Below, one piece after another: positions 43,942-55,500 of a stretch of DNA of 64,000 bases. Location: positions 26,395,628 through 26,459,627 of the forward strand of contig NC_084897.1 of NCBI RefSeq assembly GCF_958979055.1, read 5' to 3'. The position numbers were made by a program, and so were the translations under genes. Position 1 is the stretch's first letter, and each line of letters begins with the position of its first letter. The DNA is from Alnus glutinosa. Its lineage: Eukaryota; Streptophyta; Magnoliopsida; Fagales; Betulaceae. The notes under the pieces are model-generated. The model searched no databases. It had not been told where the DNA came from and was given only the letters and a program-made list of their open reading frames with translations.

Positions 43942-45138
43942 TCATGGATTAGCAGAGCTAAGCCAAGTTGGGGCTTCCCAGAAGGGACGAGAATCATCCG
44001 TGAAAAATGGTAAATCGGCAATGCTGTCATCCTCTAAACTAAAAATATGACTTTCATGTTGATCAATGAAGTAAATGCAATTCCCTTTACATCCCACAAA
44101 TTCTTTAGCCGAAACAGAGAAACAACAATCAGCACCCAAAACAAATGCTCGATCACCCAAGCTTTTCAACAAAACCCATCCACCACCCTCTTCATCCAGC
44201 TTGTACACTTTGAAACCAACTGTCTTGGGAAGATTACGGCGCCGAAAGTTGTTCTCCATCCTCCTCCGTTCCCCGTCAAAGTATCGATCAACAACATAAA
44301 GAGCTCCACACGACTCCACCAGATGCTTCTGGTTACCCAAACCACATACCGGAGGGGAAAACTTAACCAACGTCAAGGATGAACAGTTGATCCACCAAAC
44401 ATTTCCCAATCTATGATCAACAACATAGAACTGACCCTTGTAAACAATAATATCATCGTATTCAAGGCTCTGATCCCCTACGAGGGTCCACTTCTCATCC
44501 CCACATTTCGCGAAAGCCAATTTCCCCCAATTAAATATCACGAAAACCGCAGACTCGTCTTCGTCAGTCCAAGCTGAACTAGGCAACATCACTACTTTGT
44601 TCACCCAAGGAATAGAGCGGTTACAACGGTAACTGAGGTCACGATCTCTTTCAGTTTCTGATCTGGGTGGAGTGGCGACATCAAATCTAAGCATATGGGA
44701 TTTTCTTAATTCCACGACCCGGAATTTCAATAAGTTCAAAGTATTTGGGGTAACAGGGGAGCACCTGTATTTGTGGTTGGGGAGTGGATCTAAAAGACGC
44801 AATTTGCCTGAATTTGACTCTTGGACCTTGATCAACCAACCCTTATTACAAGAAGAAGTTGAAGTTGGAAAAGGATTTACCGGTTGAAGAAGATAGAGAG
44901 TGCTTTCGCAGAGATAAACTGGCTGTCGTGACATTGACGCCGATTCCAGCGCACTGCGGGGTTCAGGGAATTTGAGAGGGAAACGAGAAGAGTGAGCGTG
45001 AAAGGGAGGGATAGAGGAACGCCAGGAGGTACAGACGCCGCGAAATCGGAGAACATCGACGCGGGCGTCGAGGCTTTTGCCGATCATTGGCAACAGATCC
45101 TTCGGAAGATCGGACCACTCCACTACTCTCTCACCCAT
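43942..45138 (-). CDS. F-box/DUF295 protein (SKIP23-like), gene 3
   Basis: Single exon of 398 residues. The ATG at 45138 (MGERVVEWSDLP) is chosen because gene 1 starts at the homologous position with the same leader; the open frame extends upstream only to a GTG. The F-box is VEWSDLPKDLLPMIGKSL then VDVLRFRGVCTSWRSS. The DUF295 part contains KLAFAKCGDEKWTLVGD, YDDIIVYKGQFYVVDHRLG and KHLVESCGALYVVDRYF. It is intact. Probable SCF ubiquitin ligase adaptor; substrate unknown. Confidence 0.93.
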   Translation of the reverse strand: MGERVVEWSDLPKDLLPMIGKSLDARVDVLRFRGVCTSWRSSIPPFHAHSSRFPLKFPEPRSALESASMSRQPVYLCESTLYLLQPVNPFPTSTSSCNKGWLIKVQESNSGKLRLLDPLPNHKYRCSPVTPNTLNLLKFRVVELRKSHMLRFDVATPPRSETERDRDLSYRCNRSIPWVNKVVMLPSSAWTDEDESAVFVIFNWGKLAFAKCGDEKWTLVGDQSLEYDDIIVYKGQFYVVDHRLGNVWWINCSSLTLVKFSPPVCGLGNQKHLVESCGALYVVDRYFDGERRRMENNFRRRNLPKTVGFKVYKLDEEGGGWVLLKSLGDRAFVLGADCCFSVSAKEFVGCKGNCIYFIDQHESHIFSLEDDSIADLPFFTDDSRPFWEAPTWLSSANP

Positions 45139-45385
45139 ATCTTTGTTCGTTGACTGGCTCAGTGGCTCTCCCTGACGGAACTGAACCACCAGCGTTGTAT
45201 TGGGTACATTTTGGATTTAGAAAACATTAAAAAACCAGAAAAGTAGTCTTTTTTTTGCTTTTTCTTTTTCTTTTTTTTTTTTAAAAAAAATATATTATTT
45301 ATCCCATGAACAAACAATTATTTTTTTTTATGAAACATCATGGTGAAATGACAAGTGTCATGATCATTTAAACTGTCTACCAGTT

Positions 45386-46350
45386 ATGATTTATCCATCA
45401 CTGTTCCATACCTCATCTCTTCATCCTTCCTGCCACCCATCCACCCTTCTCACCTTCCGTCATCTGTCTTCCTTTTTTAAGGTGTTTAAGCCACTGGAGA
45501 TAAGGCATAAACTCCATCTATCCCACTATCCTTTTCGATGTTTTAAGCCACTGGAGATAAGGCGAAATCTCCATCTACCCCTCTATCCTTTCAAGTTTTT
45601 CCACGCTTTCTGGTTTGTCACCACACAGCATATGTCTCTGGTTTTTCCCTCCGCCCCTCACCGTGTTCTTTGTAAATTTTGGAACGGTTTTAGGATCGAA
45701 ATTTTCGAATCTAAATCTACTCTCCTCCTTCGATTTTTACACGACACGCTCCTCACCAATGGGTTCTCCGGCGTCCCCGGCTTCCACCGATGGTCTCCAG
45801 TTCTTCCACCGCCGCCTCCTCCCCAGCGCGTGGCTTGCACGCTCCAGAGCGTTTTTCGCTCTGGCCGGCGCGTAACCACCCTGTTTGCTCCCACAGCCTC
45901 CCACCACTTCGTCCATCGGTGGTTCCGGACGAAACCGACGTTTCCTGTTGCTGAGAGGTCTCCCCTCGGCGGCGCGTGTACCTCACGCGCCGTCACGGCT
46001 GCTGGCTCCCACTGCTCCTCCTCCTACCGGACTTCTGCTGTTACTGTTTGTGTTTTTATTTTGTTGTTTTGGGCTTATTTGTTGTATTCCTTCCCCCCCG
46101 GTTTACCCCTGTAATTGTGTTTGGGTCCTTATGACTCAATACACTTGTGATATCACCTTTACTGGTGACCCCGTCTTTGTGGCATCAGTGCCTCGAGCCA
46201 ATGGGCCCGCATCTTCGGAAGCATTGCCCCCGCGTACTTTCATTCTTAGTTTTTAATTTGGGTTGCCCAAGCCCTCTTGTTTTTGTTTTTGTTGTTTTAA
46301 GTTTTAATTGTAATAGTTTCTGACGTACTTATTAAAAAAAAAAAAAAAAA
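45386..46350 (+). other. C/T-rich retroposon-like segment ending in poly(A)
   Basis: Base composition differs sharply from the AT-rich flanks (CTCCGGCGTCCCCGGC type sequence at 45765-46020). It ends in an A-run at 46332-46350. A 57-bp tandem duplication lies near its start. A 242-codon frame runs through it but shows no recognisable domain and includes the tandem repeat. A retroposed sequence is likely; no target duplication was found. Confidence 0.4.
45485..45597. repeat. 57-bp tandem duplication
   Basis: Two copies share TAAGCCACTGGAGATAAGGC and CTCCATCTA, offset by 57 bp. Confidence 0.85.
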
Positions 46351-46451
46351 AAACAAAATTACATTAATAAGTGAAAAATATATATTTTTTTTAAATAAAA
46401 AAACTAATTTTGTTTAAAAATATCTAAGTTTTTTTTTTAAAATATATTTAA

Positions 46452-46870
46452 GAATAAATGCAAAATCATCCTTTATTGTTTGTCGAAATTACAAATCATT
46501 TATACCGTAATATAAAATAATTGAGAAGTCTATAGATAAGTCAAAATAACAATTTAGTCTCTGCACTCAAATTCTGTCAAAACACTTGACGTATTTCATT
46601 AATGTACCATGTGTCATCACCAATAGAATGATATACATATCACTTTTTTATAATGAATAAATTAAATATATAAAAATTAAAAACTTAACAAGTTAATTTT
46701 TGGAATAAATACAAAATCAATCTCTTTGGTTGGCCTAAATTACGAATAGCTTATTGCGGTATTAAAAATAATTTAGATGTCTTCGGGGTGACCAAAATAA
46801 CAATTTAGCCTATGTAGTCAAATTCCGTCAAAACACTTGACGAATTCCGTTAGTGTGACACGTCATAATA
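46452..46870. repeat. Diverged tandem repeat with period about 245 bp
   Basis: Both copies (46452-46625 and 46697-46870) contain, in order, AAATTACGAA-like, AAAATAACAATTTAG, CAAATTC(T/C)GTCAAAACACTTGACG and a CATGTGTCAT/CACGTCATAA end. The element type is unknown. Confidence 0.75.
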
Positions 46871-47774
46871 ATTAAAAAAAAAAATTATTAACATTAAAAA
46901 TATAACATATAAAACCTAAAACTTAAAAAATTATTTTTCTTAAAAAAAAAAAAAAAAAAATTGAGAAAAGCAAAGGGGTGGGCCGTGCGTCACCCTCGGC
47001 CCCATCTGGGATGGTTTGCGGGGCACCCAAAAGGTGGAGCTGGCGCGTGAGCCACCCCAGAAGTGGGTGACTGCAGGCCACCTCTAGCCTCTTCATTTTT
47101 TTTTTTCCTCATTTTTTTTTTATTCGCACAAGGACACAATGAAAAGAATCTAGCCCAAGTGATCATATGTCACGCACGTGACCATTATTCTGTTCAAATA
47201 GACTGAATCTCCTAACGAAATGTTTAAATCATAATAAATTAGCAATTTGAAATGTCATATCATGACACTTGTCAATTTATAATGCTTCGTAAAAAATATT
47301 TATTAATTTAAAGAGCTAAATAATATTTAACCTTTTTTGGAGATATGAATCTCCCAGTGGCCGAATTAAAGCCAATTTGGAAGCCGATTGAGAGAAGACT
47401 GTTGTTAAACCCTTCTTTTCTCATGCAGGGATGAGGCAAATTAATTAATTATAATTCGAGCAAATAATTATAACAAATCTCAATTCAAATTTGAGTTCCA
47501 GAATCCAGGGTCTGTCCTGAAATTTCTTTCATGGAACGTAGCATAGATATTGGGAATCACCCAAAAAATTGCCGAGTACATGTGAAAATTAATCAATATT
47601 TGCTTTAAGAATTTAATAATTTTAAATATTAATAATTTTAAAAAAAAAATTAAATTACATGATTCATATTTGTGATGTTAATATTTATCATTTTTAATTT
47701 ACCCATATGGTACCAACTTTGTGTATAATATCAATTGTTTTACCTGTGCCACTACATATTTAAAGGAAATTTTC

Positions 47775-47858
47775 ATTAAGAGGGGGAGGAGGGATTCGAA
47801 CTAATGACCTCCGCTTCATGATGCGTGGTCGTCAACCAATTGAGCTACTCCTTGGGGA
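47775..47858 (-). mobile_element. tRNA-derived SINE head
   Basis: The minus strand has a Pol III box A (TAGCTCAATTGG, 47836-47847) and box B (GTTCGAATCCC, 47791-47801). The acceptor and anticodon stems do not fold as a good tRNA, so a SINE or relic is preferred to a tRNA gene. Confidence 0.55.
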
Positions 47859-48193
47859 TATATTTCTATGTTAATTAATCCGCAAAGGTGTAAGAGGATA
47901 TTTGATTTAAAAATTAGACTGTAATGTCAATAATGTTATATATTACACCCCAATTCAACCCGTTGTTAGATATTATCTTCATATATGGCATATATGCCAC
48001 ATATACAACATTTATTGTATTTAATAAATAAATATAATATACGGTATCATGATTATGTAATTTAAATTTATTAAATTATCGTAATTGAATCATTAAATTG
48101 ATTTCAAATCAATTTAATTATTATTTTATTGATGGGAGGAATAATACGGTGTTTATTAAATATAAGGGCCCTGACCTAACTTATAAATAGAGG

Positions 48194-48373
48194 AGAAATG
48201 ATCACTACACTCATTTCTCACAACAGCCCCACAACAAGCTGACGTGGCTGGTAATATTTTATTATTTTTTTACAAAAAGAAAAGAAAACAAAACAAAAAA
48301 AATAATAAAATATTACCAGCCACGTCAGCTTGTTGTGGGGTTGTTGTGAGAAATGAGTGTAGGGATCATTTCT
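48194..48373. mobile_element. Palindromic MITE with near-perfect 75-bp arms
   Basis: Left and right arms are inverted copies with only about two mismatches, including CTCATTTCTCACAACA and AACAAGCTGACGTGGCTGG. They are separated by a 30-bp A-rich loop. The copy would form a strong RNA hairpin and looks young. Confidence 0.9.
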
Positions 48374-48630
48374 CTAAATAGAGAGTCTGTGTACACCATC
48401 AATACTGCAATACAGTAAAGCATAAGTTAGAAGACACTTTATAATTTTATTCTTCATAAGTTATTGGAAAACGCTTCAGCAAGCCTAAATCTTGTTTTTT
48501 ATTTTCCGTTGCGCATGTCAGTTTAGCATAATATATTTATTTGTGCTAACACCCCTATTTTATTGGGCTAATGAGGCCGTGTCAATCAGTCTTTAATTAG
48601 ACATTGAAAAAAAAAATAATGACTTATAAC

Positions 48631-49731
48631 TAGGAGTGAGCAAAAAACCACAATACTCGCCCCGCCCCATCTAGCAGGAAAACCGCACCCATGGTGCCGG
48701 CCATGGGCCTGTATTTGGACCCCCTGCATGGTGCGGTGCGGGTTGCAGGAGGACCATTTGAAAAAATCCTGGAACCCGCCCTGCACCGCCCCTACCCGCA
48801 CAAATTATATATATAATTAAAAAAACCCTACCCCTTTCCTTAACCCTAGCGTGCCGCAGCTGCACCCCCTTTTTCATATTTCTCTTATTTTCTTCCTCTT
48901 CTCTTCATCTTTGTTACTAACAAAGGATGACGGCGGAATGGAGGAGGATTGGAGCCTGGAGAATTTGTGAAAAGAAGAGCTGAACTTGAAACGGTGAAAC
49001 CTAAAAGGAAAAGAAGAGAAGAGGAAGAATCCAAAAAATGAAGAGCCGAAGACTAGTGGACCACGTGTCACATGCAGGTTGTAGTATTTTTTAAAGTGTG
49101 ATACAGCTATTAGTCATTACACTCCCTACTCCAAACCGTGCGTTTAGCTTAAATACTCATACGGTGCGTTTAGCCTAAATACTAAAAACGCAACTGTATT
49201 AAAAAAAACCCTAACTTCATCTTCCCTTTTCTTCCCCTGCGCCGCACAGCGCCACAGCCCACAGCCTCGATCGATTGTTCCCATCTTCGCTGGCTCCGCC
49301 GGTCCAGTGGCCTATGGGTAAACAAAGTATTACCAAATAGTCCTGCTAATACACAAGATGAGGAGGTGAGTCCAAGAATGTCTAATTTTATTTATGGCAA
49401 TCCTCTTTCAAGAATATTCTTCTTGTTGTTGCTGTTGTGGGTTCCTTTTATATGCAACATATACCGGAAAGAATTATCACTGCTTGTGTATGTTTGCCGT
49501 TTGGTATTGAATCTAGCTTTGGTTTGATTTTTCTCACGTTCTGGCTTGAATCGGGGATACCTGCACAACCCGCAAACCCCGCATTCCCTGCCCCGCGTCA
49601 CCCACCCCCGCCCCGCACGGATGTCACTGATTTTATGCAATTTACGAGTATAAATTTGAGAACACGCATGTATGCGAGGCGGAGCCAAAAAAGGGGAAAA
49701 CCCATCCTCTCCCCTGCCCATGCTCACCCTA
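48631..49731. mobile_element. hAT-like non-autonomous element, 1.1 kb, with 8-bp target duplication
   Basis: Ends are TAGGAGTGAGCA and, as the reverse complement of the right end, TAGGGTGAGCATGG. Flanks are CTTATAAC (48623-48630) and CTCATAAC (49732-49739), 7 of 8 identical. GC-rich subterminal repeats (CCCGCCCCGC type) lie near both ends. The interior includes gene-like, more GC-rich stretches (49220-49320) without an intact transposase. Confidence 0.75.
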
Positions 49732-52593
49732 CTCATAACCACGGCAACATCGGCACAAAAAGGAAACATCAGCACAAAAAGGATAATGATTAAAAAAAAG
49801 TATAGTAGGTAGTATTATTCATTAAAGAAGAACAGACAACCTACGACCTTGAAAATTAATTCTTAGTGATCACGATTTTTTAACTAGTAAAAACATTTCA
49901 TAAATATTATCGTTCTGCACCCAAAATTGCCTTCAAGACAAATTTTTTAAATAAACAACCGAAAATATACCTTGCATGTAATCCAAGATATACACATATA
50001 AATAAACAAGAAACAACTCTCACTTCAAATTTTCTCTTAAAAAGATTGTTCACCGGTGTTTTTCCTCATTTTTTTTCACTATTCTTTTAAAACTAATAAC
50101 TTCAAAATATTTTAACTTTTTTCACATTTTATATTATATCAATATTTTTTTTTATTATTATTTAAATAAAAAATTTACTACAATACAAAATCTTTTCACT
50201 TTTTCATAATTTTTTTTTTATTTTTTTTTATTTATTTTTTATTTTTTATCAATCACTTCTTACAATTAGTCAAATAAAAAAAAAAAAAAAAAATGAACTC
50301 AACAATCTTTACCAAATACCATCCATAATCTTAGAATTTTTTGACCAGATTTTAAAAAATTTAACTGTGATCTCGAGTTTCGAAGCGTCCATGTAAATGG
50401 GCTCAACAGTGAGCACTACAGACCGTTCATGGAGCTATCCTGACAAGTCTGGACTCGAAATGCCCTCTGTCATTCCTTATTCAATTCTCTTAAATTTAGA
50501 TAAATATTTTTATGAAATTCCAATCCATACTAATTTCCTAAACAATTGAGAATCTAAGATTATTTAGACGGGGACACCTTATAAGCAACAAAGCGTGAAT
50601 ATCCATTTTGGATAAAGCATCGGTGTCCCAATATAACAAAGAGTGGATAAGATTATATACTTTTAAGTACCTTTAGTTATACTGAGATAGTTTTCAGTAT
50701 GGTGACACAAAGTTTTGTAAAATTTTTTATTAACCATTGCAAACAATAAATATCAATAAATGAGTTCGTCGGAGGTGACAGCTGGACCCACTCCGATACC
50801 TAAGTCAATCTTTTTAAAAGAATTTAGATCAAGTTTGTATAATAAAACATTCATCTATCTCATATTTGGTGGTTTGCACTTATTTATAGATGAGATTTCA
50901 ACCGTTTACTATGTATTGGGTGAAAACTGATTCTCTAACTCCAAGATTCCTTTTCGACATACCCGGAAAGCTTACGTGTTTATCAAATACAGGTGACACG
51001 TAAGCAATTTTAGACGGTTCTGGACGGAAAGAGTGAAGTAAAAAACATGAACAAATTTAGGAGTTAAAAATCAAATTTTAAAATTGTAAAAGTAAATGGA
51101 AATTACATGAAGACTCTAGGAATAAATTTAAAATTTTCTTATAATTTAATTAGAATCAAATTTATGGATTGATTTATTTTAATTAATCTCACCCACCTTG
51201 ATCAAATTCGGAGCAATTAAATTGGACCAATCTAATATAAGACCTAACTTTCTCCGTTCCATCAACTCCGAAAGTTTTTGAATTGGTTAGATGTGATGCC
51301 TCACCCTCACCTTCTAATACAAGTTAGTTGACTTCATGGATGGAACTTGTGTTAAAGTTGGATGGTGGATGTTAGGACGACCCGTCGCTGCACGTAACTA
51401 ACATCTTCTGGTGGTCCGTAGACCATCAGTAGACGCATGGTCTTGAGTGATCAGGTCCAATCAGATCCCTATATCTTGTCCAAGATTTGACCATCTAAAC
51501 CTTTGAGACTTGAACACAGTTGGAACTACCAATACAGGAGCCTGACAGGTAAACATCTTACTAATTAATTGAACTACTAGTCTTTTGTGGTCCATCAACT
51601 GCTGGAGCTGATATACCATATTAATAGAGTGTAAATTTGTAATAGACCTTACATCGGTCCATATTAAAAAGAATAATTAAAGAGTAATGTTAGAGATTAT
51701 GTACATTTTGATCCCATAACCTTAGGATCTTCCTTGTAAAAGTAGTAATAATAATAATAATAAAAAGTTTAAAAGTTGATTGAGACTAATATATCAACAT
51801 TTGTGGAATAAAAATGTGATTTATAACATTAAAAATAAAATAAAATTGAATGACTGCTAGCCTATGCCACATTAACGTAGTGAGATATTTGTAAAATATT
51901 GATGTGGTATATATCATTACTTTGCAGATAATTACACCCAAGTAAACTCTCAAGTGCCCGATTTTTTGATCCTTAACACGTTGTAATCATGGTTCGATCT
52001 CGTGACCTATGTTTTGATACTATTTAAAATTACAAGTTACTTCAAAAGGGAGACAATTTGAGCTTATACATGAATGAAATATTAAAATATTAATTAAATA
52101 TATATAATTTTTTTTTTATTTTTTATAAATTGTAAATTTTTAAGATAAACGATAATTTAGCCGTTATCAATTTCACCATCGATTTGTTTAAACAAGCATC
52201 CTTTGCAACTAAGAAAATTATCTACCAATCATCGTGTAAAGAAAAAGTCAAAAAAAAAAAAAAAAAAAAATGAAGCGAAGAAAGTTAGAAAGGAAATGAA
52301 GAAAAGGTTGGGCTGTTGGTAAATAGGGAAGGGAAACCATGGGCGGGGTTGGGCCTACGATGTATTTCGTCATAGACAAACCTAAAAGGTGCGTGTTGAA
52401 TTCAATGAGACGTCTGTCTCTCCAACCTTCTCGTAGTGTTAGTAGTAATTGTTTTGTTCAGTTGGGTGTGTTTACCATCCGTTTTCTCGAGAAAGTTTTA
52501 TCCCCGAACCGACAAAACTTTCCCGGTAGAAGAGAGAATTAACTTTGTTTTTCCGATGTTACTAGCTTCCTTCTTTTGATGACGGATCGAGCT

Positions 52594-55500
52594 ATGGGCC
52601 GATGCTACCACCTCGTTCCTTGTCTCTCCGATCCTGGTACGCACGCTCTCGATTATTTCTCTGTTTGGCAGCTGAGAAAAAACTCGTGAAAGTGCAAAGG
52701 AAAAGATTTGATTTCTTATGTTTTATAATCTCTATGTTTTTTTTTTTTTTTCCCCTTAAATAATTCAGGCTAGTTAAATAGTTCTATAAAATTCTGGCAA
52801 ACTTGGGTTATAATGGCGAATATAGGTTTTTCCCATTTTGAGTAACAAAAAACGAGTATTATGTATAATTTCTTAAATTTTCTTTTGGTTTTTTCTTTAA
52901 TGGGTTTTGATATTTGGGAGCTGGGTTTTCAGCTCGGAGATCTTCGCTGGGTCTGAAATTGGCGTTGGTGACGCTGCATCTGGTGTACGCTGGCATTCTC
53001 TTTCTGTTTGATGAAGATTTTATAGAAAAGACGAAAAGTGAGCCATGGTATGTTAAGGCCTCTTCCTTGAACAAATTTGGAATTGTGTTTTTAATATCTC
53101 GTTGGATGCTTTGGTTAAAGACTTGATTGTAGTTTAGGTCCATGCTAGCCTACAATTTTCTCAAACAATGTAGCTATGAACAGACAGAGTCAACTTGGTC
53201 ACAATATGCTTGCGGGTATACGCTTGTTTGATTAAATTGTAACAGGTCCGAAATACTCTTTAAGAATTAAGAGTATGTAAAATTAAATGTAGTAATTACA
53301 ATGAGTCAGTACTGGAAGATGGATTACCCGTTGATTATCTAACGAGAGATGTGCGGAAGTTGGATTCTCAATAATGAAATTAAAATTTCATATTTTGTGT
53401 GGTCAACATTATGTTAGCCATTCTAGGCATCAACCTAGAGAGGGTGCTGGGCTGTTGTCAGGAATTAGTAATTGTTGGTGGGTTTCAAGCATAGAATTTT
53501 ATGATAATTTATGAAAAAATTAGCATAATTGCTTAGAACAAAAATGTTTCTTCACATTGTACAAGCAACAAGTTTTGGACACAGTAAGCCAAGGATTTGT
53601 TGTTGTATTTGTTCCTATTGTATTACTATTATTGTTCATTTCCAGTTGCATACCCCATCTGCAGTGTCCATTTGAACTTATCAGTATGTCAACGAGAAAC
53701 CTTTAAGCTATAAAGTCATGTATAAAGAAAATATAGGCTTTGTAGTTTCTTACCTGAAAATTAATTTTAATTTTTTTTACTATCTCATAGGAGATATTAT
53801 ATAGTAAATTCTCTTTACTACAATTTGAAACTAATTGTATAGTATTTCCTTAGTTAGTTTTTAGGCATGTACTTTTATGCCTAGAAGCATTTGCAACCAG
53901 ACTGTCAACTCAACATTTAACTGATATAAACAAGAGAGTGCTTCTAGGCACTTTCCTTGTAGAATGGGTGAATTGCTTTTAGGATTAAACCCTCTCTTTT
54001 TTTTTCTTTTTTTTTTTTTTTTTAATTTTTATTATTTTTTTATGACGAGGAACCCTTCCAAGGTAGGGCTACTTCATGTATCCACCCCTGATAGGTAAAC
54101 CTCAGACCTGTGTAAAACGCCCCTCCACATGGATCGGATAATACTCCGGCTTCACCGGCGGGTTGTCTCGAAGGAATTGTTTGCACCCAAAGGGATTTGA
54201 ACCTTAGACCTCATGGGCTTACCACTTGAGCCAACCCCTTGGGGTTAATTAAACTAGTAATGTAATTTTAACATGCTCTTTCGAAATAATAATATGTATT
54301 TTTTCAAGCTTTGACTATAAATGAACGTATACATACCAAGTAACAAGTGATTAATTCATTAGATTCAAAATGGTTCATAATGATTGCTATCATTTCCAAA
54401 ACCTCCCTAATAATTTCTTTGTTTTTTCAGGTATACTGCTTTATATTTGTTGTTGTTTTTCGCTACACTGGTTCAGTACTTTATTACCTCCAGTTCTTCT
54501 CCTGGGTAAGTTTCAATACTAATGTATTGCTTCAAGACTAAGATTCTGGGTTGTGCTTAGAACACATGATATCTATATTTTATTTTCAGTCTAACATGAT
54601 TCTCTTCTTCTTCTTCTCTCTCTCTCTTTTTTTTTTTTTTAGCTATGTCATTGACGCGATGAGAGCTGTTAATGAGAAAAATGTAATATTCCAAAAGACT
54701 TCAGCGGCTTCAAAGTAAGCAATAATTTGCATTTCTATTTACAGGCTTACCTTAAAAAAAAAGTGGAACTTAAAATAATTGGAGTAAATTTACAGTTCAA
54801 CATCATCTCATTATTTATTTTATTTTGTAATGTTTAAGCAAAGACAGCCTGCTTCAAGCAAAAATGGAAGCTTGGTAATTACTGTGGACGGGAGTCAACT
54901 GGGAAGAAATCTTCTAGGAAGTAACACAACATCATGGTCAAAGCTGGTTATGGACATGTATCCCCCTGGAACATCTACTAGGTAGGCTACTGTTTATAGG
55001 TTTCTGAAGAATATTCTATTGGTGATACTTTTCCAAAACAATAATTTGGTGAGCGCATATTTATTCATGATAAATGTACATTGTTGGCATACTAAAGAGA
55101 TAAAAGTTTATTCTAATTTCTATGTGCTTTTAGCCCTCAACTTGCAATCTTGTATATGGCAAGTGCAATCTTTGTCCCATGCTTCACATTAACTTGATCA
55201 ATAACATTTGTTTCAATGTCCATTAGTTTCATTTCAATATGACCTTATATGAACAAATACAGAAAGGGAAAAGCTCACACACTTGGCAATTTTTAGAATT
55301 AAAATTAAAAATAACGCCACTAACTGCTTCCTCTTGCCTCTCGCAGAAATTGGATTTGCTCCTACTGTAATGTTGAGCAGGTACTACAATCTCATGTTTA
55401 TATCTTCATTTTGTATCATTCAGTTGGGCTTAAATTAAAATCTTTTCCAAACCTCTAGAATGCTTGTTTTTCTAACGATGCTGCATCTTTATCCTTATGT

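Larger units (their letters stand above)
45139..52593. other. Gene-poor, repeat-rich 7.5-kb region
   Basis: It contains the F-box gene 3 promoter, a C/T-rich retroposon-like segment, tandem repeats, a SINE, a palindromic MITE and a hAT-like element, each listed. The stretch 49800-52250 is AT-rich and nothing was recognised in it. The PAT10-type promoter and 5' UTR should lie after about 52300. Confidence 0.5.

Noticed and set aside
45386-46114. 242-codon plus-strand frame
   Set aside because: It runs through a 57-bp tandem repeat and a GC-rich retroposon-like segment, has no recognisable domain, and no exon partners were seen.
47775-47858. Functional tRNA gene
   Set aside because: Boxes A and B are present but the acceptor and anticodon stems do not pair well; a SINE head or tRNA relic fits better.
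49392-49793. Open frames on both strands at 49.4-49.8 kb
   Set aside because: They lie inside the hAT-like element over its GC-rich subterminal repeats and show no domain.
52339-52542. 67-codon frame upstream of the PAT10-type gene
   Set aside because: No conserved motif; position suggests promoter or 5' UTR.
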